From Desulfuromonas sp. CSMB_57 (lineage in GTDB: Bacteria; Desulfobacterota; Desulfuromonadia; Desulfuromonadales; Syntrophotaleaceae): a DNA stretch of 64,000 nucleotides. This document shows, one piece after another, positions 22,977 through 31,606 of this stretch. Position numbers and translations under genes: made by a program. The stretch lies in NCBI RefSeq assembly GCF_020194955.2, contig NZ_JAFCIY020000001.1:248001-312000 (forward strand), written 5' to 3'. A model generated the notes under the pieces. That model had not been told where the DNA came from, ran no database searches, and saw only the letters and a list, made by a program, of their open reading frames with translations. Numbering within the stretch: the first letter of the stretch is position 1; each line of letters begins with the position of its first letter.

Positions 22977-24335
22977 TCAGGTGAAATAGCGTTCCATCTT
23001 GGTGAAGACTTCGGGCATGCAGAAAATGATCAGATGATCATCGGCCATCAGCCGGGTATCGCCATCGGGTATGATCACATTCTGCCCCCTGACGATGGTG
23101 CCCACCAGCAGGCCCCGCGGGAAGTTGGCATTGGATATTTTCTTGCCCACCACCGCCGCCGAAGCCGGTAGAACCAATTCCATCGTTTCGGCCATCTCAT
23201 CCTGCAAAAGGGAAAGGGATAGGACATCCTCCCGCATGGTGAACTTCAGGATTTTGGATGCCGTACTCAGATGCGGATTGATGGTATCGCCGATTTCCAA
23301 AGCCTCGTACACGGGGGCGTATCGGATTCTGGTCACCTCGGTGATCATCTTCTTTACACCCAGTTTCCGCCCCAACACCGAAGCCACCAGGTTGATGCGG
23401 TCATCCCCCGTTGCGGCCACCAGTACGTCGGCTTCCGAGATCTCCTCCTCGTTGAAGTAGGAGAGGTCGGTTCCGTCGCCCTGCTGGACGATGGTTCTGC
23501 TCAGTTCGCGATTCAGAACATCGACCCGTGACTCGTTCTTTTCGATGAGCTTGACGAGAAAGGAATGTTCCTGGTCGGCTTCCAAAAGGGTGGCTAGGGT
23601 ATATCCGATATCTCCCCCTCCCAGTATGACCACACGGTCGATTCGGGTAGTGGTGCGGTGCAGGTAACGGCTCGCCTCCTGCATGACCTCCGCCTTGCCG
23701 ATGAGGTAGACCTTGTCGCCCGCGCTTAAGGTGTCCGCTCCACTGGGCAGGAGAAAGTTGCCGTCCGTCCTCCTGATGCCCACGACAATGCACCCTTTGG
23801 GCAGGGACAATGCGTGCAGCGGCTTTTCGACGATTTCGGCGTTCGCGGCCACATGGACGGCCATGTGCATCGCTTTCCCTTCATCATAGTATTCCACTTC
23901 CACGGCATCGGGAAAGTAAATCCGCTTGGCGATTTCCCTGGCCGCGGTCTTTTCCGGACTGATGATCAGGTCAATCCCGAGTTGGGTCTGGGTCAGCCCT
24001 CTGGTGTCCACATCGATGCTGCCGGCGCTTTCCGGCTTTCGAACCCTGGCTACCGTATACTTAACGCCGAAAGTTTTGGCGATCATGCAGGCGATGATGT
24101 TCACCTCATCCGATTCGGTGACCGCGATGAGCATTTGGGCTGATTTAATCCTGGCCTTCTCCAGCACGTCCAGATTGGCCCCGTTGCCGCTTATGACCGG
24201 GAGATCCAGTTGCTGCCCCAGGATCTTCACGGTTTCAGGGTTTTTGTCCACGATCACGATTTTCTGGTTCCTGTGCTTGAGGTTCTTGGCCAGTTCCTGG
24301 CCGACGTCGCCTCCGCCGATGATCACGATGTGCAT
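22977..24335 (-). CDS. trkA: Trk system potassium uptake protein TrkA (two RCK units)
   Basis: 452-residue cytoplasmic gating subunit with two TrkA-N/TrkA-C units. The first starts MHIVIIGGGDVGQELAKNL; the second begins near residue 228 with VVILGGGDIGYTLA. This is the classical full-length TrkA layout, unlike the two single-unit proteins at 11605 and 12049. ATG 24335 has AGGAGG eight bases upstream. It is 78 bp downstream of a Kef-type antiporter on the same strand and may gate that antiporter or the distant TrkH. Confidence 0.94.
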   Translation of the reverse strand: MHIVIIGGGDVGQELAKNLKHRNQKIVIVDKNPETVKILGQQLDLPVISGNGANLDVLEKARIKSAQMLIAVTESDEVNIIACMIAKTFGVKYTVARVRKPESAGSIDVDTRGLTQTQLGIDLIISPEKTAAREIAKRIYFPDAVEVEYYDEGKAMHMAVHVAANAEIVEKPLHALSLPKGCIVVGIRRTDGNFLLPSGADTLSAGDKVYLIGKAEVMQEASRYLHRTTTRIDRVVILGGGDIGYTLATLLEADQEHSFLVKLIEKNESRVDVLNRELSRTIVQQGDGTDLSYFNEEEISEADVLVAATGDDRINLVASVLGRKLGVKKMITEVTRIRYAPVYEALEIGDTINPHLSTASKILKFTMREDVLSLSLLQDEMAETMELVLPASAAVVGKKISNANFPRGLLVGTIVRGQNVIIPDGDTRLMADDHLIIFCMPEVFTKMERYFT

Positions 24336-24413
24336 GCGATACCGCCTCCTCACGGTTCCCGTTTCCGTCCGGAAGTGAAACGCCAAACATCCGAAAAGCA
24401 AAGTAGACGAATG

Positions 24414-25568
24414 TTACCTTCTCCTGAGTCGATCGATCCGGTCGGCGATGGCGGGGGCCATACGAAACAGGTACACGCCGAGGATGGCGGTAACCACGAT
24501 GTAAATCCCCAGGAAAACGCGCAGCACCGTATCGGCCAGGGCCGCGATGACGACCGAGAATTCGCCTCTCTGCGTCAGGGAGAATGCCGCCCTCACGGCC
24601 CCCTTGAAGGAAAGGCCGTACATTCTTCCGCCCCAGAACCCGACGGTCAATTTCGCGACAATGGCCCAGAAAATGAGAACTGCCAGGGCCGCGGGTGAAA
24701 TGACTCCGGTGCCGAAGGTGACGGAGGTTCCGAACCAGAAAAAGAAAAAGGGCAGGCTCAGGTCCTTGATCGGTTCGATCAACTTGCCCATATCTTTGGA
24801 GGTCCCCGTCTCCGAAAGCATGACGCCGGCCAGAAACGCTCCCAGAAGTTTGGAAAGCTCCATCGCCTCCGCGATGCCGGCGAAAACCAGGGCCACGGTC
24901 ATGGCAAAGAGCGGCATGAAGTCTCTGGACATATATCGGTTGACGAATATGTCCAGTCTGCGGAAGCCTTGGTGGGCAATGAGAATGGAGGCCGCCGTGG
25001 CCAGGACGACCTTGAGGAAAATCATGCCCACCGCCCCTGGGGAGATGAGCCCCCGGGTGCTGAGCCCAACCAGGAAGGAGACCATCACCGGGGCGGCGAG
25101 GTCCTCGAAGATCAGGAGCGCAAGCTTGAATTCCCCTTCGGGACTTTTCAAGCGGCCGGTTTCCTCCAGCATCTTCACCGTGATGGACGAGCTGGTCGCA
25201 TAGGCGACGCCACCAATGATCAAAGCGGCCATCAGGTTGAACCCGAACAGATAGGCAATCAGAGAACTGCCGCCGAAATTAAAGCCGATGTCCATGACTC
25301 CGACTTTCCAGATCCGGCGAGAGATATTGAGCAGGCGGTTCAGGGGAAAATGGAGGCCCAGCAGGAAAAAAAGCAGGATAATCCCAAATCTGGAGATCTG
25401 GTCTATGATGGTCAGTTCCGCACCGGTGAGCAGTCCGGACAGGGCGATGCCGAAGAAAATATAGGCCAGCAGGGAAGGGAGTTTGAGTCGTTGAAAAAGG
25501 AAGTTGCCGAGGAAGAACAGAAAAAACATTACCCCGGCAATCAGGAACAGGTGCTCACTATGGGCCAT
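24414..25568 (-). CDS. Kef-type K+/H+ or Na+/H+ antiporter (CPA2 family)
   Basis: 384-residue polytopic membrane protein with about 12 helices, covering only the Na_H_exchanger domain with no C-terminal TrkA-N domain. The helix-5 region shows the CPA2-like LLIFEDLAAPVM. The following trkA gene supplies an RCK protein separately, so the pair may form a two-component regulated cation antiporter. Confidence 0.9.
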   Translation of the reverse strand: MAHSEHLFLIAGVMFFLFFLGNFLFQRLKLPSLLAYIFFGIALSGLLTGAELTIIDQISRFGIILLFFLLGLHFPLNRLLNISRRIWKVGVMDIGFNFGGSSLIAYLFGFNLMAALIIGGVAYATSSSITVKMLEETGRLKSPEGEFKLALLIFEDLAAPVMVSFLVGLSTRGLISPGAVGMIFLKVVLATAASILIAHQGFRRLDIFVNRYMSRDFMPLFAMTVALVFAGIAEAMELSKLLGAFLAGVMLSETGTSKDMGKLIEPIKDLSLPFFFFWFGTSVTFGTGVISPAALAVLIFWAIVAKLTVGFWGGRMYGLSFKGAVRAAFSLTQRGEFSVVIAALADTVLRVFLGIYIVVTAILGVYLFRMAPAIADRIDRLRRR

Positions 25569-25728
25569 TGCGGCATCTCCCGCCTGGATTCAGCCGGTCA
25601 TCCTTGCCCGGCAAGTCCGGTTGAATCTCTTTTTCATTCAGGAACTTAGACCGTACCGTTATGGGGCCGCAAACAGTCGACGAATCCACGCACGGAGGTC
25701 ATGCCTCAATTAAAGCAGAAAGTCACGG

Positions 25729-25965
25729 TTATGACAGGAGCTTCGACGCCTCCTCCAACTTCCCGGCCGGCAAGCCGTCCGTTACCATTCTCCGTTCAAT
25801 ATGGCGTGCTGCCTGCCTGAGACCCGAAAGGTCCCGCCTTAAATACACGGCCAATTCTACCCGCGCCAGGGTTTCACAATGCCTGGCCAGCAACGCCGCC
25901 AGCGCTCTGGCTTCGGCAGCGAGCTGCGCTTTGCCTGGCTGGAGCAGTTCCTGTTCATGAACCAT
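25729..25965 (-). CDS. Small hypothetical protein
   Basis: 78 residues, starting MVHEQELLQPGKAQL, rich in Leu, Ala, Arg and Glu and probably all-helical, possibly a coiled coil. I do not recognise a family, and the start lacks a clear Shine-Dalgarno sequence. It is the only reasonable coding candidate in the 567-bp stretch 25569-26135; the overlapping plus-strand frame has a poorer composition. Low confidence that it is expressed. Confidence 0.35.
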   Translation of the reverse strand: MVHEQELLQPGKAQLAAEARALAALLARHCETLARVELAVYLRRDLSGLRQAARHIERRMVTDGLPAGKLEEASKLLS

Positions 25966-26135
25966 GCGGGCTTGTATTGCCCATTGGGTCTGTTATGGTT
26001 TTTTTGTGACGACAGAATCGGGTCATTGTCTGGTCGGTAATCGTCCTGGATTTGTCGACAGTTCGCCAATGAATGTCGAGGATGATGCCTTGAAAATGGT
26101 TTCGGCTCCTCAGCCCTTTTCCCGGACCATTTCGA

Positions 26136-26861
26136 ATGATCCTTCCGGCTGTCCTATCATCCCTGCTGGGTGGGCTGTTGCTGCTTTGGGCCTGCGAGGT
26201 GGCTGCCACGCCCCCCGAATTGGCGCCGTTCGATGTGGGCACTGTTGTCGCGAGGATGGCCGCAGCCTTCCAACAGATGGACGCCTACCAGGCCGAGATT
26301 GAGACCAGCGAATATCAGGATGGCCGGATCGTGACGACCCGGCGCTTTCGCTTTTCCTTCCGAAAACCGGACCTGCTGCGAATCGACATGGAAACCCCTC
26401 ATCCGGGCATGCGCCTGGTCTATCCCGATGAAACCGGGCGGGTGTTCGTTCAATTCGGCGGCTGGAAGGGGTTTTTGAAGTTGCGTCTGGCGCCGGACAA
26501 TCCTCTACTTGCAACCCGGTCCGGGCAACGGATCGATCAGTCCGACCTCGGTCTGCTGATCCGCAACATCGCCCGCAGCGTCGGCGAGCCAAGCCGCGGC
26601 GAACCGCAGCTGGTGGAAAAAGACCGGCAGTTGCTGCTGGAGGTGGTGGCTGCCGACCATTTCCTGCCCGGGGTGGTGACTCGTTACCGGTTCGTCATCG
26701 ACAAGACACTCTGGCTGCCCGTGGCGGTCGATGAGTTGACCCCCGATGGCCGGATGAAAAGAACCGTCCGTTTCCGCAACCTGAATATCTCCCCCCAGTT
26801 GCCGGAGGATTTCTTTGCCATCGATGGAAAAACGGGCAGCCATGGACCGGCAGCCCCATAG
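26136..26861 (+). CDS. LolA-like periplasmic outer-membrane lipoprotein sorting family protein
   Basis: 241 residues with an N-terminal hydrophobic signal (about 1-24, ending near VAA). The mature part has the LolA/LppX-like pattern: an amphipathic ARMAAAFQQMDAYQAEIET opening, an FRFSFRKPDLLRIDM beta-strand pair, and a lipid-binding half-barrel style C-terminus with LNISPQLPEDFFAIDG. It overlaps the UbiA-like gene start, suggesting one operon with prenyl-lipid genes. It could carry a lipid or isoprenoid rather than lipoproteins. Confidence 0.75.
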   Translation: MILPAVLSSLLGGLLLLWACEVAATPPELAPFDVGTVVARMAAAFQQMDAYQAEIETSEYQDGRIVTTRRFRFSFRKPDLLRIDMETPHPGMRLVYPDETGRVFVQFGGWKGFLKLRLAPDNPLLATRSGQRIDQSDLGLLIRNIARSVGEPSRGEPQLVEKDRQLLLEVVAADHFLPGVVTRYRFVIDKTLWLPVAVDELTPDGRMKRTVRFRNLNISPQLPEDFFAIDGKTGSHGPAAP

Positions 26862-27576
26862 CGAGGGGGGCTCCCGGAGAGGCGAATGGTTCGTCCCCCA
26901 ATGGGGTTCGGCCCGGTTCCGCACCTTTGTCGGACTGCTGTTTCTGCCCTATACCGGCATGGTCCTCTCCTTTGCCGTTATCGGCTCGGTGCTGGCCCGA
27001 GAGGTTTTTTACGGCCGCCTGCTGGCCATCGTGCTGGTCTATTTTTTCGGCCTGGGGATCGCCGCTCACGCCCTCGATGCCCTGGGCAGTCGGGGGGTGA
27101 AGCCCTGGGGTACGGTTTTCAGCCGGATTCAGCTGTGGGGGATGGCCCTTGCCGCGCTGGCTGCGGCCTACGGCATCGCCGGCTACTACATGGTGCGCTA
27201 CGTGCCGTGGTTGTGGTGCATCGCCCTGCTCGAGGGATTCTTTGTCTTCGCCTACAACCTCGAACTGTTTTCCGGCCGCTTCCACACCGACGGCTGGTTC
27301 GCCTTTTCCTGGGGCGCGTTGCCGGTACTGGCCGGGTACGTCATGCAGACCAACCGCATCTCCCTTGCCGCCCTGCTGTTGGCCGCTGCCATGGCGCTTT
27401 TCAGCCTGGTCGAGATCAAAGCTTCCCGCCCATACAAAGAATTGCGCAGGAAAGGTCCCGTCCTTGCCGGTGAGGAACAGGCCCTGTTGCGGCGCTACGA
27501 AACCCTGCTCAAATGTATCAGCCTGGGAACGATTCTGTTGGCGGCGGGGTTGCTCCTCGGGCGGTCTGCCGGATAA
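26815..27576 (+). CDS. UbiA-like polytopic membrane protein
   Basis: 253 residues (from a TTG at 26815 that has GGAGGA at ideal spacing; ATG at 26824 or 26842 are alternatives). Seven to eight membrane helices start near residue 35. An aspartate motif like that of UbiA prenyltransferases could be GIAAHALDALGSRG near residue 85, but the full NDxxDxxxD pattern is not complete and the second motif is weak. Next to a polyprenyl synthase and a UbiE-like methyltransferase, a divergent quinone or lipid prenyltransferase role is plausible but unproven. Confidence 0.6.
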   Translation: MPSMEKRAAMDRQPHSEGGSRRGEWFVPQWGSARFRTFVGLLFLPYTGMVLSFAVIGSVLAREVFYGRLLAIVLVYFFGLGIAAHALDALGSRGVKPWGTVFSRIQLWGMALAALAAAYGIAGYYMVRYVPWLWCIALLEGFFVFAYNLELFSGRFHTDGWFAFSWGALPVLAGYVMQTNRISLAALLLAAAMALFSLVEIKASRPYKELRRKGPVLAGEEQALLRRYETLLKCISLGTILLAAGLLLGRSAG

Positions 27577-27598
27577 CGTCCAAGCGAGAGGATTGCCC

Positions 27599-28600
27599 AT
27601 GTTCGCCGATTTTCAGGAGTATGCCGCCGGCGTGAAACCGGCGTTGGATGCCGCCTTCGACCAGCGGGTCATCCACCTGCTGGGGGAGATCGGTTCTCGG
27701 CCGGAGATGGCCGCCGGCCGCTGTCTGACCGGCGGCAAGAAGATCCGCGGGATATTGCTCTGCCTGGTCACCACTGCCCTTGGAGGCCGTCTTGAAGCTG
27801 CTTTGCCCCGGGCGGTGGCGGTGGAGCTAATCCAGGCCGCCACCCTGATTCACGACGACTTCGTCGATCAACACCCAAGCCGCAGGCTTCAGCCGGCCCT
27901 CTGGACGCTGGTGGGAGCCCGCCGGGCCGTTCTGCTGGGCGATGTCATCTTTTCCTCGGCGATTCACATGATGAGCGAACTGGGCAGGCGGGATTGCGAG
28001 ATCGTCTCCAAGGCCATCGCCGATCTGGCCCGCGGGGCCTGGCATGAACCTCTCGATGCCGGTGCCCTGCTGGCGGCCTGCCTTGGGCCTGGGGAGAACG
28101 GGCTGGATTATGAGCGAATCATTGCCCTTAAAACCGGTATCCTGTTTGCCGCGGCCTGCGAACTGGGGGCCCTGGCCGCCGTCGTCCCGGTTGCCCTGCA
28201 GCGGAGTTGGCGCCGTTACGGCCAGAAGATCGGCGAGGCTTATCAGATTACCGACGATCTCCAGGAAATGACGGGGGCCATAGGTCGGGAGGCACAGAAC
28301 CTCGACCAACTGGCCGACCTCGCTCCCGCGTTGCTGTATTTCGTCCCCCAAAGTCGGGACCTGCTGCGTCGGGCGCTCCTGGCCGAAACCGCCGTCGCCG
28401 CTCGGGAGTTGTCACCCTATTTGCTGCAGGCGAGGGCGGCGATGGCGGCGGAGCGGGAGCGTCGCCTGATTGCAGCGGTCGCCGAATTGGAAGGCATGGT
28501 GCCCGAGGGTCCCTTGGGCCGACTGGCCCGCCGGGCTCCGCGGGATCTGCTGGACATGTTCGATGCGGAGGCCGTACGTGCCCGAAATTGCACCGTATAG
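27599..28600 (+). CDS. Polyprenyl synthetase family protein
   Basis: 333-residue isoprenyl diphosphate synthase fold that condenses IPP with allylic diphosphates. The first aspartate-rich motif is intact as LIHDDFVDQHPSRR; the second appears as QITDDLQEM, with Glu in place of the last Asp. A GGKKIRG element near residue 41 is the IPP-binding start. ATG 27599 is preceded by GAGAGG. It follows the UbiA-like gene by 22 bp, so the enzyme probably makes the chain used by that gene product. Confidence 0.88.
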   Translation: MFADFQEYAAGVKPALDAAFDQRVIHLLGEIGSRPEMAAGRCLTGGKKIRGILLCLVTTALGGRLEAALPRAVAVELIQAATLIHDDFVDQHPSRRLQPALWTLVGARRAVLLGDVIFSSAIHMMSELGRRDCEIVSKAIADLARGAWHEPLDAGALLAACLGPGENGLDYERIIALKTGILFAAACELGALAAVVPVALQRSWRRYGQKIGEAYQITDDLQEMTGAIGREAQNLDQLADLAPALLYFVPQSRDLLRRALLAETAVAARELSPYLLQARAAMAAERERRLIAAVAELEGMVPEGPLGRLARRAPRDLLDMFDAEAVRARNCTV

Positions 28601-28616
28601 AAGGACTGCTCTGGAT

Positions 28617-29330
28617 TCAGGGGCGTGGCTTTTGAGCCGTAACGATCGCCGAGGTGCCGAAAGTCAGTGATGTGCAGGTGATGGCGGTGAAGCCCAATTC
28701 CTCCAACAGGGAAAGGGTTTCGGGCAGCCAGCGGGTTTCCTGCAAAAAGCCCGGCAATTCATGAAACACTGTCCGCCACTCGGGGAAAAGGCGGCCGCCG
28801 ACGGTCTGCATCAGGCGAAACCAGGCCTTCCAGAGGGCAAGGAACAGGGGGTGGGTCGGGTAGGTGAAGTCGTGCAGGATGATTCGGCCCCCTGGCCGCA
28901 GGAGCCCGGCGGCGTTGACCAGCAGCGGCCGCAGATCGGCATATTTGGCCAGGTAGGAGGAGGTGATGCAGTCGAAATGCTCCCCCGGATCCACCTCTTC
29001 GGCCCGACCGAGCAGCCACCGGACGTTGGAAGCCCCTGTCTGGCGGGACTTGGCCTGGGCGAGAGCAAGGTATTCGTCCCGCAGTTCGACCCCCGTGACT
29101 CGGCAGCCGGGCAAGGCGCGGGCGATTTTCAGGGTAAGGATGCCTGTGCCGCAGGCCTGATCAAGCACTGCACCTGCACCGACGGGAATGAGACCCATAA
29201 TCCGTCTCTTCCAGTAGCAGTCAAAACCACAGGTCCAGAGGTTGACCACCCTGTCGTAGGAAAAACCGGTGTCGGAGAAAAAACGGTGGACCACATCCAG
29301 TTTCGAGCCCTGATTCCGCATTTGATGCAA
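28617..29330 (-). CDS. Class I SAM-dependent methyltransferase (UbiE-like)
   Basis: 237 residues with the SAM-binding motif I VLDQACGTGILTLKIA near 60, an acidic VTGVELRDEY strand end and LRPGGRIILHDF as motif III. The N-terminal layout VVHRFFSDTGFSYDRVVNLWT resembles UbiE/MenG enzymes of quinone synthesis. It is convergent with the polyprenyl synthase gene, 16 bp apart. A quinone or prenyl-lipid methylation role is an inference from context. Confidence 0.83.
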   Translation of the reverse strand: MHQMRNQGSKLDVVHRFFSDTGFSYDRVVNLWTCGFDCYWKRRIMGLIPVGAGAVLDQACGTGILTLKIARALPGCRVTGVELRDEYLALAQAKSRQTGASNVRWLLGRAEEVDPGEHFDCITSSYLAKYADLRPLLVNAAGLLRPGGRIILHDFTYPTHPLFLALWKAWFRLMQTVGGRLFPEWRTVFHELPGFLQETRWLPETLSLLEELGFTAITCTSLTFGTSAIVTAQKPRP

Positions 29331-29379
29331 GCTCCTTTTTCGGCTTTCGCCATATCCAACCAGGAAAGCCAGGGAGTCA

Positions 29380-29997
29380 TCAGGGGAAAATACCGGCTCC
29401 CTTGGGGCATTCCCCGGGTCTCGGCAGACCCCGGCTTTCCGCTTCCAGCACCTTGAGCAGGCATTGGAATTGGGGCGACGCCAGCAACAGCCTGGGACCG
29501 ATGTTGACCAGCTTTTCTACCTGTTCCGCACTCAGCGAGAAGGAAGTGGGCAGATCAAGATAATAGCGCGGATCTTCATCCGGAAGCAGGGCTGCGGCCT
29601 CGAAATTGATCTCAATGACGTACGGGTCCACCTCGGCGGCAAAGGCAACAGGCCTGGGTGCGTCGGGGCAGTGCTCAGCCAGAAGGTCGATGCAGGCCCG
29701 TTCGTCCCTCTGGGTCTGGACCCGGGCATATAGCGCCTCGCGCAGGCTCGCCACGCTTTCATGGCTGTAATTGTCCATGGCCACAGTGGCGGTCTTGGCC
29801 GCCGCGGTAAAAAATCCGGATGGCCTTTGCCTGGTGCTCAGGCGGTCCTCGCTTTTGGTCCGGGCATTGACCACGATCAATACCAGTGGGTCAATCTCGC
29901 CCTGGTTGATCCGGGTCCGGATGAAGCCCCGGTCGAATGCCTCCAGGACCGCCCTGGCGCCGATATTGCTACTGTCCCCCAGGGGTTCGACTGTCAA
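29380..29997 (-). pseudogene. C-terminal remnant of a patatin-like phospholipase
   Basis: The frame keeps only the tail of the family: a degenerate SSNIGARAVLEAFDRG where DGG-x-DN-x-G is expected, LVLIVVNA, a YVIEINF strand and LPTSFSLSAEQVEKL plus LLLASPQFQCLLKVLE, which match the C-terminal part of bacterial patatin-like proteins. The N-terminal oxyanion glycines and the GXSXG nucleophile are missing, and a stop in another frame (at 29994) precedes it. A 60-codon open frame upstream (29994-30176) is not recognisable. I take it as a decayed gene. Confidence 0.6.
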
Positions 29998-30294
29998 ATC
30001 CCGCCGTAATACATGACCCGGTAGTGGCGTTCAGCACTGCTCTTCAGCCTGGCGTTCTGCATCGCATCCATGAACCCCCACCCGCCCTGATCCGCATATT
30101 CCGTATTCGATGCTGGATTAATGCTCAGATGGAACCGGTATTGCAAAGCAGTATGGATATTTTCGCTGGCCTGCAATCGGACCGGCGCTCAAGTCTTTTG
30201 AATCGTTCAAAAACGGCCGATGCGCCAGCGTGAAACGCAACTGTTATGGAGAATATCATGATATGCGCCCCTTGGGGCTTTGCAAGGAGGAGAG

Positions 30295-31584
30295 ATGGAA
30301 AACGATGCCGGGATGTTGTCACATCTGCGTCAATTACGTGACTCGAAGCTGCTCAAAGCTCTGGGACCAGGCATCCTGGTGGCCTGCGCCGCCGTGGGCG
30401 GTTCCCATCTTGTCTGGTCGACCCGAGCCGGCGCCCAGTACGGCTGGAGCCTGGTAGGACTGGTGCTGCTGGCCAATCTGCTCAAGTACCCCTTCTTTCT
30501 TTACGGACAACGCTACACGGCCGCCACCGGCGAGAGTCTGCTGGCCGGGTACTACCGGCACGGCAGGAGCTATCTGGCGATTTTTCTGCTCATCAATATC
30601 CTCACCGGCACCATTAATGTGGCGGGGGTTGCCATGCTCAGCGCAGCGCTGCTTGGCGGCTACGGCCTGATTCCGCTGAGCGTTCCGCACCTGACCGTGG
30701 CCATGCTGCTCGGCTGCGCACTGCTGCTGCTCCTGGGGAGCTATCGGCTGCTTGACACGTTGGCCAAGTGGATCATCTGCCTGCTCGGCATCGGCACCAT
30801 AGCGGCCGTTTTTTTCGCCTGGCAGCATCAGTCACCGCTGGCGGCCGGCTTCGTCCCCCCATCGCCCTGGGAGTGGAGCACCCTGGCCTTTCTAGTCATG
30901 CTGCTCGGGTGGATGCCGGCCCCGGTGGATCTTTCGGCCTGGTCCTCCCTGTGGATCTTCAGCCGGGAGCAGCAGACCGGGCATTTCGCCACCGTCCGCG
31001 AGACCAGTATCGACTTCTACCTCGGCTACGTATCGGCGGTGGTGCTGGCGGTGGTTTTTCTGGCTTTGGGCAAATTGGTCCTGTTCGGCTCCGGCGAAGC
31101 GTTTTCCGCCAGCGGTATCGCCTTTTCCCAACAACTGGTCAGCCTCTACACAGCGACCATTGGCGAATGGTCCCGGCCGCTGATCCTGACCATGGCCTTC
31201 ATCACCATGTTCAGCACCACCATCACTGCCTTGGACGGTTATCCCCGGTCCCTGGCGGCCTGCTGTGCCTTGTTCGGCAACTTCGATGCCCGCCGGTTCA
31301 AGCAGATCCACCAGATTTGGATCCTGCTGACGACCGTCAGCGGCGCCCTGATCGTGCTGTCCTTCGTCGCCAATCTCATCCAGTTGCTGTCTTTCGCCGC
31401 CGTCGTCTCCTTCCTCACCTCTCCGGTGCTGGCCTACATCAACTACCGGGTGATGAACGGCCCGAACGTTCCGCAGGAAGAACGTCCCGGTCCCCTGCTC
31501 AAATTACTGACCTGGACCGGACTGCTGTTTTTCGTTCTGATGAGCGTCGGTTACGTCTACGTGACCTTTTTTCGCATTCCTTGA
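30295..31584 (+). CDS. NRAMP-like transporter lacking the canonical metal-binding motif
   Basis: 429-residue membrane protein with 11 or so helices in an NRAMP/LeuT-like arrangement. The first helix reads GPGILVACAAVGGSHLVWST where metal-transporting NRAMPs have DPGN; the sixth-helix MPH motif is replaced by GWMPAPVDLSAW. This places it in the NRAMP-related group whose substrates are not established. ATG 30295 has AAGGAGGAG upstream. Genes for an SSS symporter and a CodA-like deaminase follow closely, suggesting organic solute uptake rather than Mn/Fe uptake. Confidence 0.85.
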   Translation: MENDAGMLSHLRQLRDSKLLKALGPGILVACAAVGGSHLVWSTRAGAQYGWSLVGLVLLANLLKYPFFLYGQRYTAATGESLLAGYYRHGRSYLAIFLLINILTGTINVAGVAMLSAALLGGYGLIPLSVPHLTVAMLLGCALLLLLGSYRLLDTLAKWIICLLGIGTIAAVFFAWQHQSPLAAGFVPPSPWEWSTLAFLVMLLGWMPAPVDLSAWSSLWIFSREQQTGHFATVRETSIDFYLGYVSAVVLAVVFLALGKLVLFGSGEAFSASGIAFSQQLVSLYTATIGEWSRPLILTMAFITMFSTTITALDGYPRSLAACCALFGNFDARRFKQIHQIWILLTTVSGALIVLSFVANLIQLLSFAAVVSFLTSPVLAYINYRVMNGPNVPQEERPGPLLKLLTWTGLLFFVLMSVGYVYVTFFRIP

Positions 31585-31606
31585 AACGGGGAGGGAGAAT
31601 TTATTT

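Noticed and set aside
29994-30176. 60-codon frame upstream of the patatin remnant taken as the patatin N-terminus
   Set aside because: It contains none of the patatin N-terminal motifs and is in another frame, so I did not join it to the remnant.
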